From assembly GCA_964578345.1 (NCBI GenBank), contig CAZOCP010000019.1, forward strand, positions 1 through 12,451: DNA of 12,451 nt. The letters run 5' to 3'. Source of the DNA: VGKP01 sp964578345 (GTDB taxonomy: Archaea; Nanobdellota; Nanobdellia; Pacearchaeales; GW2011-AR1). A program made the translations under genes and the position numbers. The notes below the pieces were generated by a model. The model worked only from the letters and a program-made list of their open reading frames with translations, ran no database searches and was not told the origin of the DNA. Each line of letters begins with the position of its first letter. Within the stretch, counting starts at the first letter, position 1. This document shows, one piece after another, positions 7,543 through 12,451 of the stretch.

Positions 7543-7629
7543 TTAACAAAAAGGACATCCTTCATTGTCATCTCTTTTTATTGGTTTGCTCTTTTGTTTC
7601 TTTGCGGGTTTTTTTTTCTTTTCTGCCAT
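7543..7629 (-). CDS. 28-residue Lys-rich peptide ending in CPFC
   Basis: Small frame ATG 7629 to TAA 7543. It starts MAEKKKKPAKKQKSK, continues with a short acidic turn (RDDNE) and ends GCPFC, with C25 and C28, the latter being the last residue. CPFC/CPYC is the glutaredoxin-type active-site pattern, and a CxxC pair can also bind metal. The basic part has no hydrophobic stretch, so it should stay in the cytosol, perhaps on nucleic acid, ribosomes or an acidic partner. It opens the operon, 21 nt before the HWHA-type gene with its strong ribosome site, and its ATG sits about 39 nt from a TATA box (7664-7672). Support is context and composition: clean start, in-frame ending and a meaningful C-terminus. 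The A9 run inside it is slippery, so the frame deserves checking. Function unknown; too short to assign to a family. Confidence 0.55.
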   Translation of the reverse strand: MAEKKKKPAKKQKSKPIKRDDNEGCPFC

Positions 7630-7641
7630 TTTCGCATATTC

Positions 7642-7650
7642 TTTAAATAG
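7642..7650 (+). promoter_or_regulatory. TATA box, plus orientation, for the FAD reductase gene
   Basis: TTTAAATAG in plus orientation. Initiation about 26 nt from its centre falls near 7672, leaving a leader of about 30 nt before ATG 7702. Alternatively the reversed box at 7664-7672 serves this gene with a leader of a few nt. The two boxes face each other across about 14 nt. Confidence 0.45.
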
Positions 7651-7663
7651 GTATTATGATAAA

Positions 7664-7672
7664 CTATATAAA
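7664..7672 (-). promoter_or_regulatory. TATA box for the CPFC/HWHA/CcdA/ATP-cone operon
   Basis: The minus strand reads TTTATATAG, identical to the boxes at 2769-2777 and 12429-12437. Predicted initiation near 7642 gives a leader of about 13 nt before ATG 7629. The predicted start site lies on the opposing TATA box at 7642-7650, so the two promoters overlap. Confidence 0.55.
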
Positions 7673-7701
7673 CATTTCTTTATTGTTATTCTTATATCTT
7701 C

Positions 7702-9081
7702 ATGACATCAATAAAAGAAGAGGAATTTGATTTAATTGTTGTGGGAGGAGGTACGGCTGGACTTCGTACAGCACTGTATGCAGCATCAAATAATTATAAG
7801 ACCGCGCTTATCGATCCTGGAATATTGGGAGGGACATGCTTGAATACAGGATGCATTCCGACAAAATCTATGCTTCATGCTGCTAATTTGTATAAAAAGA
7901 TTGTTTCGTCGAAAGAATTCGGCATAAATACTGAAGGAGTATCAATAGATTTTAAAGCTGTAATGCGGCGCGTTCAAAAAATTATTAAAATAGGACAGGA
8001 ACATATCTCAAAAAGCTTACAGAACACTAATTTAGAAATAATCAAAGAAAAAGCTTCATTTCTTTCAAAAAATAGTGTTCAGGCTGGAGCAAAGGTATTA
8101 AGGGGTGAAAAAATAATTATATGCACTGGCGCAAAACCAAGAATACCTTCTTTAAAAGGCATTGAAAAAGTTGACTACTTGCTCAGCGATGACGTTTTAA
8201 ATCTTGATAAAATGCCTGCGTCTATAATTATTATTGGAGGAGGTTATATTGCGATAGAATTTGCGACATTCTTTAGTGCGCTTGGCTCAAAAGTAACGAT
8301 AATCGAGCGCAATCCTAGAATTTTAAAAGACCTTGATGAAGAAGTCACCGAAACTATAAATAAATATTATACAGAAATCGGAATTCTAATAAAAACAAAT
8401 TCTGAAGTTATAGAAGTAAAGGAAGAAAGAGGCATAAAAGTTTTTTATAGTACTTTAGGAGAAGATAAAATTCAAACTGTTGTCGCGGAAGAGCTTCTTG
8501 TGGCTGTAGGCAGATCTCCATTCATCTTTGGACTAAATCTAGAGGCTGCTGGAATAAAAATAGGAAATAAAGGAAATATTGAAGTAAATAAGTATCTTCA
8601 GACTTCAAATCCAAAGATATATGCCATTGGAGATGTCAATGGAAAGGCTCCATTTGCGCACGCGGCAAAAAGAGAATCGCATGTTGCGTTAGTAAATGCG
8701 TTGGAAAATAAAAAGGAAATGTTTAATGCTGATTTAGTTCCTTGGGCTGTTTTTTCAGATCCTCCAATCGCGGGAATAGGTCTAAATGAGCGAGAAGCAA
8801 GAGAAAGACAAATTAAGTATAAAATATTAAAAGCGTACTTTGCGCGCGCGGGAAGAGCTACGGTAATAGGAGACACCCGCGGATTTGTAAAGGTTTTGTA
8901 TGAAAATAAATCTAAGAAAATCTTAGGAGCAATAATTATAGGCCCTGGCGCGGATGATATTATTCATGAGTTTGTGGCTTTAATGAATGCTCATGCAACA
9001 GTAGATTTATTGCGCAAAGTGATACATATTCACCCAACTCTCTCGGAAGTTTTTGAAGCTTTGAAAGATATTTCTTTATAG
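7702..9081 (+). CDS. Class I FAD pyridine-nucleotide disulfide oxidoreductase (dihydrolipoamide dehydrogenase-like)
   Basis: Soluble flavoenzyme of 459 aa, the usual length for this class, using NAD(P)H to reduce a disulfide (or the reverse). In order: FAD Rossmann GGGTAG (15-20), redox pair in GGTCLNTGCIPTK (C46, C51), second Rossmann GGGYIAIE (179-186) with E202 after its second strand, which favours NADH, FAD contact AIGD (308-311), and the dimer domain ending HIHPTLSE with H444 and E449 as the acid-base pair. It resembles Lpd and MerA. The C-terminal Cys pair of MerA is absent and no 2-oxoacid dehydrogenase genes are adjacent, so its substrate is open. It is divergently placed from the CPFC/CcdA operon, making the peptide or another cytosolic thiol carrier a possible substrate (inference). 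The start MTSIKEEEFDLIVVGGG places the FAD motif at its normal distance. Confidence 0.9.
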   Translation: MTSIKEEEFDLIVVGGGTAGLRTALYAASNNYKTALIDPGILGGTCLNTGCIPTKSMLHAANLYKKIVSSKEFGINTEGVSIDFKAVMRRVQKIIKIGQEHISKSLQNTNLEIIKEKASFLSKNSVQAGAKVLRGEKIIICTGAKPRIPSLKGIEKVDYLLSDDVLNLDKMPASIIIIGGGYIAIEFATFFSALGSKVTIIERNPRILKDLDEEVTETINKYYTEIGILIKTNSEVIEVKEERGIKVFYSTLGEDKIQTVVAEELLVAVGRSPFIFGLNLEAAGIKIGNKGNIEVNKYLQTSNPKIYAIGDVNGKAPFAHAAKRESHVALVNALENKKEMFNADLVPWAVFSDPPIAGIGLNEREARERQIKYKILKAYFARAGRATVIGDTRGFVKVLYENKSKKILGAIIIGPGADDIIHEFVALMNAHATVDLLRKVIHIHPTLSEVFEALKDISL

Positions 9082-9136
9082 ATTATTTATTATAATATTC
9101 TAAATCATGAATGGATTGAGAAGAAATTAAATTTAC

Positions 9137-9152
9137 AAAACCTGGGGTTTTT
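9137..9152 (+). terminator. Possible terminator after the FAD reductase gene
   Basis: AAAACC and GGTTTT form a 6-bp stem around a 3-nt loop, and the stem ends in a run of five T's. It lies 56 nt after the reductase stop and before the promoter of the next gene. The stem is weak; in archaea the T run alone may be enough. Confidence 0.4.
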
Positions 9153-9191
9153 AACTCTGAATTAATTTCTAAATAGTAACAAATAGAAAGG

Positions 9192-9199
9192 TTTAAATA
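9192..9199 (+). promoter_or_regulatory. TATA box for the 9221 gene (leaderless)
   Basis: TTTAAATA preceded by the purine-rich BRE-like GAAAGG. Its centre is 25 nt before ATG 9221, so transcription should start at or next to the start codon, giving a leaderless mRNA. No ribosome site is present, in agreement. Confidence 0.7.
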
Positions 9200-9220
9200 C
9201 CTTTTATTCTTAAGAAAAGT

Positions 9221-9844
9221 ATGACATATGAAGCACTAAAGATAGGAACAGTAGAAGGCTTGGGAGATATTTACCAAGTAGCTGCTCCTTTAGATCAGCA
9301 ATTGCAAGCTTTTGCAGATAAAGGTATTCACACTCTTGCTACTCCTGATGAAGTTGCTCAGATACGTTTAGCTGGTGTTTCTAAAGATTACTCAAGAACA
9401 AGCATGGCACCTATCGCACTAAAGGGCAAAAAAACTATTTTAGTTAGAGACTCTATTTTGATGGCTCCTTTAATAGCTTCTGCTGCTGTTGGAGATCATA
9501 CAAATAGAAAGGTTTATGAGGCAGCTGAAGCGCTTGCGAGAAGCCAAGAATCTATGTATCCTGAAGACAGAAGCGCACTTATTGTTTCACAAAGAGAAGG
9601 TTTTGTTTTAACTCCTGAAATGCCTGAATCTCAGTTCATCTTAAGAAAGCAAACTGAGCCTTACTTTGATAGATTCGATAATGGAACAATGAAATTCAGT
9701 AATCTTTACAGATATTTAGATAGAAAGGTAATTATTAATTACATGTGGTTTGGCCCTTCTATAAGCAATTATTGTCTTCTAGATTGTATTTGGTTGGGCT
9801 TGGACAAAGACGATGTGGTTTATGGGGTGTTGAGAAACTGCTGA
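9221..9844 (+). CDS. Hypothetical protein, 3' end apparently frameshifted
   Basis: I do not recognise this family. As it stands it gives 207 aa ending ...VVYGVLRNC, with no signal peptide, TM segment or known motif; the composition is that of a soluble protein, with a mixed alpha/beta look (ATPDEVAQIRLAGV, GKKTILVRDSILMAPL, RKVYEAAEALARSQE). The start is well supported by the leaderless promoter. The natural C-terminus is probably not here: adding one base to each of three homopolymers (G4 at 9824-9827, A6 at 9854-9859, C4 at 9882-9885) restores one frame through VEKLLKAAQK and TDVQRFNQAVERL to a stop at 9991, about 257 aa. Hence it is a recent pseudogene, a truncated but working gene, or local sequence error. 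It converges on the aldehyde dehydrogenase gene with a 14-nt gap from the restored stop. Confidence 0.6.
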   Translation: MTYEALKIGTVEGLGDIYQVAAPLDQQLQAFADKGIHTLATPDEVAQIRLAGVSKDYSRTSMAPIALKGKKTILVRDSILMAPLIASAAVGDHTNRKVYEAAEALARSQESMYPEDRSALIVSQREGFVLTPEMPESQFILRKQTEPYFDRFDNGTMKFSNLYRYLDRKVIINYMWFGPSISNYCLLDCIWLGLDKDDVVYGVLRNC

Positions 9845-9991
9845 AGGCAGCGCAAAAAATACAAGTGCTTCTAAAATTATACCCCTACTGATGTTCAAAG
9901 ATTCAATCAAGCTGTTGAGAGATTACGAGAGGTTGTAAATCCGAAATTGCTAGAAGATATTCTTGTTATGCAAAAGAAGTTTCATTCTTAA
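9845..9991 (+). pseudogene. Out-of-frame C-terminal remnant of the 9221 gene
   Basis: After the stop at 9842-9844 the sequence still looks coding in shifting frames. Frame +2 reads GVEKLLKAAQK, a third frame reads NTSASKI, and the original frame resumes with TDVQRFNQAVERLREVVNP and ends QKKFHS before TAA 9989-9991. Amphipathic helical character and codon choice match the upstream part. Three single-base deficits, one per homopolymer, would join all pieces. Confidence 0.6.
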
Positions 9992-10005
9992 CTCCTCCTT
10001 ACTTT

Positions 10006-11373
10006 TTATTTCTCAATAACAATTGTTTTTATGTTGACAAATTCTTTTAAACCGTATGAACCAAGCTCTCTTCCAATGCCTGAATTCTTAATACCGCCGA
10101 ACGGAAGACGAGGATCTGATTTTACCATCCCATTAATAAAAACCATTCCTGACTGAAGCTCTTTTGCAATTTGCTCTGCTTTCTTAATATTCTGCGTCCA
10201 GATGCTTGCACCTAATCCAAATTGAGAATTATTAGCAAGAGTTGCTGCTTCTTGCCCGTTTTCTGCTTCTATGAGAGCAAAAACTGGCCCGAATATTTCT
10301 TCTTTAAATAGAAGTGAATGAACTGCGACTTTCGATATTATAGTTGGAGGATAATAAAATCCCCTTTGGGGAATATTTATATTTTGATATATAATCTCTG
10401 CTTTGCTTTTTAAAGCATTGTTAACTTGTTTTTTTAATTTTTTAAGAAGTTCTAATTTTGCCAATGGACCAATATCTGTATTATCTTCTAAAGGATTTCC
10501 TACTTTAAGCTGGGATAAATTATGAACTATCTTTTTTTGAAATTCTTTCATTAATTTTTTTACAATGATAAAGCGCTTTGCAGAAATACAGCTCTGCCCT
10601 CCATTGGTCATTCTAGATTTTATTGCAAAATCGCATGTGTTTTCAATATGTGCATCTTCTAATACAATAAAGGGGTCGCTGCCTCCTAATTCAAGAACTA
10701 TTTTTTTTAAATTTTTTCCTGCGATTTGTGCAAGCTCTTTTCCAGCAGCCACGCTTCCAGTAAAAGATATACCTTGTATGGCTCTGTCTTTTTCTATGAG
10801 CTCTTTTGCAGAACTGCTATTAATAAAAAGAGCCGTAAATATTCCTTCAGAAAAGCCTGCTTCTTTGAATATCTTCTCTATTGCGAGTGCACATTGAGGA
10901 ACATTACCCGCGTGTTTTAGGAGAATAACATTCCCTGCGCAAATTGCAGGGATAGCGCAGCGAAATACCTGCCAAAATGGGAAATTCCATGGCATAATTG
11001 CAAAAATAACTCCTAGTGGCTCGAAGGTTACATAACTTTTTTTTGCTTCGGTTGTTATAAATTCATCTTTTAAGAAAACATCGAAGTTTTCAGAATAATA
11101 ATCGCATAAAAAAGAACATTTCTCTATTTCTGTTCTGGCTTCTTTTATGGGCTTGCCCATCTCTGTAGTTATAATTTTTGCATAATCTTCAATATTTCTG
11201 CGTAAAATCCCTGCTAATTTTTTTATTTTAAAAGATCTTTCTTTATGATTAATCTTTTTCAAAGAAATGAAGGCTTTCTTTGCTATCTGCACTTTTTTAA
11301 TTAATTGGTCTTTATTTAAAGATAAAAAATAAGATTTTTCCTCTGTTGATGGATTAATTAAAAAAGTTTTCAT
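10006..11373 (-). CDS. NAD(P)+-dependent aldehyde dehydrogenase, succinate-semialdehyde dehydrogenase (Sad/YneI)-like
   Basis: Oxidises an aldehyde to the acid with NAD(P)+ in the cytosol. At 455 aa it is full length for the Sad subgroup. Key positions: MPWNFPFWQ (N130, oxyanion hole), K153 in LLKHAGN, FTGS (204-207), ELGGSDPF with general base E228, catalytic C262 in NGGQSCISAKR, EEIFGPV (358-364) and FGGIKNSGIGREL near the end. Long runs resemble E. coli Sad/YneI as I remember it (KPI.EAR.E, LGVI.AIMPWNFP, LLKHA.NV, ELGGSDPFIVL, YYPPT), so a small semialdehyde such as succinate semialdehyde is the best guess, though archaeal relatives are often annotated only as aldehyde dehydrogenase. Its ATG overlaps the upstream stop as ATGA, so it is translationally coupled to the amine-dehydrogenase-like gene and may act on that enzyme's product. 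Confidence 0.9.
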   Translation of the reverse strand: MKTFLINPSTEEKSYFLSLNKDQLIKKVQIAKKAFISLKKINHKERSFKIKKLAGILRRNIEDYAKIITTEMGKPIKEARTEIEKCSFLCDYYSENFDVFLKDEFITTEAKKSYVTFEPLGVIFAIMPWNFPFWQVFRCAIPAICAGNVILLKHAGNVPQCALAIEKIFKEAGFSEGIFTALFINSSSAKELIEKDRAIQGISFTGSVAAGKELAQIAGKNLKKIVLELGGSDPFIVLEDAHIENTCDFAIKSRMTNGGQSCISAKRFIIVKKLMKEFQKKIVHNLSQLKVGNPLEDNTDIGPLAKLELLKKLKKQVNNALKSKAEIIYQNINIPQRGFYYPPTIISKVAVHSLLFKEEIFGPVFALIEAENGQEAATLANNSQFGLGASIWTQNIKKAEQIAKELQSGMVFINGMVKSDPRLPFGGIKNSGIGRELGSYGLKEFVNIKTIVIEK

Positions 11374-12398
11374 TTTAAATGAAGACAGGGGGCAACAGGA
11401 AGATCTAACATTGTAAGAAGGCCTGGATGCGCTTTTAGTACAACTGGAATAAGATTGATTGCATGAGAAGTTGTTGTAATATTTCCTGAAGGCACATTTA
11501 TGCTTTCAACAATTCTCGGAGAGCCCTCTATAATTATTGTGTTTTTATATTCTTCTTTTGGATCAACTCTTCCAAGCTCTTCTAAAATAATAATTTTTTT
11601 CCTATTTTTATATCCAAAACATCTGTGATCGAAACCAGAAACTCTCCCCTTTGGAATTTTCATATACCCTGGCACGTTTATAGATTTTCTTGCAATCACC
11701 GGAGCGCGCGATTCTTCTATTTTATCTAATTCCCATCTGAGCCCATAAGCAAGAAGTGAAAGAGATTCTGGCAGCCCTATATGCAAAGGAAGCTTTCCTT
11801 CTTTTACTCCTTTCTTAAAATCTTTTGCTTCCATACCTATGCCTATATTTTTTTGAATTGCGGGACCAAAAGGCGAAAAATCAATGACTCTGGTGACTTT
11901 AACAGAAGTTACTTCTTTGCAGATGCCTGAAATTAAAAGAGGCATAAGCTCCATGGCAAATCCAGGATTTATGCCTGAACCTAAAATTCTGGCTCCGTGG
12001 GCTTTGGCGGTGTAATTCATTTCTCTGCTTAAATCTATATATTTCAGGAAAGGATATCCCATCTCTTCAGCAATTGTAATGACGCTTATTCCTGCTTTTA
12101 CCGCTCCTTTAATCTGCTCCCAGACTTTAGGCACATAAGATACGGCAGCATGAAGCATGATGTCTGCTTTGACAGATTGAAATACACGCTCAGGATTGTC
12201 AGAGACAATAACTCCAACTTTGTTTTTCAGCCCGATAACTTCACTAAGATCCTTTCCTGCATTTTCGGGCTTGCGGTCTATTGCTGCAACAATCTCAAGA
12301 TCTTCTTTCTCAAGCATAACTTTAGCCATCATGCTGCCCATGGCTCCTAAGCCAAATTGTATCACTTTTATTTTTTCATTATTAAAATCTGATTTCAT
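11370..12398 (-). CDS. 2,4-diaminopentanoate dehydrogenase-like NAD(P)-dependent amine dehydrogenase
   Basis: A DapB-N-type oxidoreductase of 342 aa. The N-terminal Rossmann has VIQFGLGAMGSMMAKVM (12-28, GxGxxG at 16-21) and D41 after the second strand; HAAVSYV (83-89) and GSGINPGFAMELMPL (140-154) follow; then come the family's RVIDFSPFGPAIQKNIGIGM block (170-189) and the end HAINLIPVVLKAHPGLLTM. This pattern is that of Ord, the clostridial 2,4-diaminopentanoate dehydrogenase of ornithine oxidation, and of archaeal proteins often labelled dihydrodipicolinate reductase. True DapB is shorter and lacks this C-terminal part, so lysine synthesis is unlikely. No ornithine racemase, aminomutase (OraSE) or thiolase (OrtAB) genes are in view, so the substrate is probably some other amine. 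First gene of a two-gene operon with the aldehyde dehydrogenase; ATG 12398 lies about 35 nt past a TATA box. Confidence 0.75.
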   Translation of the reverse strand: MKSDFNNEKIKVIQFGLGAMGSMMAKVMLEKEDLEIVAAIDRKPENAGKDLSEVIGLKNKVGVIVSDNPERVFQSVKADIMLHAAVSYVPKVWEQIKGAVKAGISVITIAEEMGYPFLKYIDLSREMNYTAKAHGARILGSGINPGFAMELMPLLISGICKEVTSVKVTRVIDFSPFGPAIQKNIGIGMEAKDFKKGVKEGKLPLHIGLPESLSLLAYGLRWELDKIEESRAPVIARKSINVPGYMKIPKGRVSGFDHRCFGYKNRKKIIILEELGRVDPKEEYKNTIIIEGSPRIVESINVPSGNITTTSHAINLIPVVLKAHPGLLTMLDLPVAPCLHLK

Positions 12399-12428
12399 AG
12401 AGTCTCTTTTTTCTTTTACGAGAAATAA

Positions 12429-12437
12429 CTATATAAA
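12429..12437 (-). promoter_or_regulatory. TATA box for the amine/aldehyde dehydrogenase operon
   Basis: The minus strand reads TTTATATAG after the BRE-like CCAAAAC, a near-textbook archaeal promoter. Initiation is expected near 12407, with a leader of about 9 nt and no ribosome site. The window ends 14 nt further on. Confidence 0.7.
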
Positions 12438-12451
12438 GTTTTGGACGCTTC

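Noticed and set aside
7702..9081. Mercuric reductase MerA
   Set aside because: The C-terminal vicinal Cys pair is missing, there is no N-terminal metal domain, and no merR, merP or merT-like gene is nearby.
9824..9885. Programmed ribosomal frameshifting
   Set aside because: Three separate shifts at unrelated tracts would be needed, with no slippery heptamer or stimulating structure visible.
11370..12398. Dihydrodipicolinate reductase DapB of lysine synthesis
   Set aside because: The protein is about 70 residues longer than usual DapB, and its middle and C-terminal blocks match the 2,4-diaminopentanoate dehydrogenase type.
1..12451. tRNA, rRNA, CRISPR array, transposase or attachment site
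   Set aside because: No cloverleaf fold, regularly spaced repeats, transposase motif or paired terminal repeats were found on reading both strands.

Overview
The window looks like the chromosome of an AT-rich archaeon, probably a small-genome DPANN-type lineage (Woesearchaeota/Pacearchaeota-like; an inference from protein style, not proven). The evidence is archaeal TATA boxes (TTTATATAG or TTTAAATA) about 25-39 nt upstream of most first start codons, several leaderless or nearly leaderless genes, a very sequon-rich surface protein with one C-terminal membrane anchor, and archaeal-style small proteins. There are no rRNA or tRNA genes, no CRISPR array and no recognisable mobile element.

Layout. 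Positions 20-2740 (-) encode a large secreted, membrane-anchored surface protein. An intergenic stretch of about 225 nt follows (2741-2965), with a hairpin and an unusual GC-rich patch. Positions 2966-5695 (-) encode a complete Ca2+-type P-type ATPase. After a perfect 9-bp inverted repeat (5777-5796) comes a four-gene minus-strand operon read from 7629 down to 5818: a 28-residue Lys-rich peptide ending in CPFC, a two-TM protein with a His/Cys-rich outer domain, a CcdA/DsbD-type thiol electron carrier, and a stand-alone ATP-cone protein. Divergent from it (7702-9081, +) is a class I FAD pyridine-nucleotide disulfide oxidoreductase resembling dihydrolipoamide dehydrogenase. The two units share a 73-nt spacer with overlapping, face-to-face TATA boxes.

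Next is a leaderless hypothetical gene (9221, +) whose 3' end is broken by what look like three one-base losses in homopolymers; coding signal continues to 9991. Convergent to it is a two-gene minus-strand operon (12398 to 10006): a 2,4-diaminopentanoate-dehydrogenase-like amine dehydrogenase and a Sad/YneI-type semialdehyde dehydrogenase, with an ATGA overlap.

The most interesting part is 5818-9081, which reads as a thiol-redox and possibly metal-handling module. A cytosolic FAD disulfide reductase could feed electrons to a membrane CcdA and on to an outer His/Cys-rich domain, with the CPFC micro-peptide as a possible carrier or metal ligand. The individual families are partly known; the combination and the peptide are the candidate new system. 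The amine/aldehyde dehydrogenase pair suggests conversion of an amine, via an aldehyde, to an acid, with unknown substrates.
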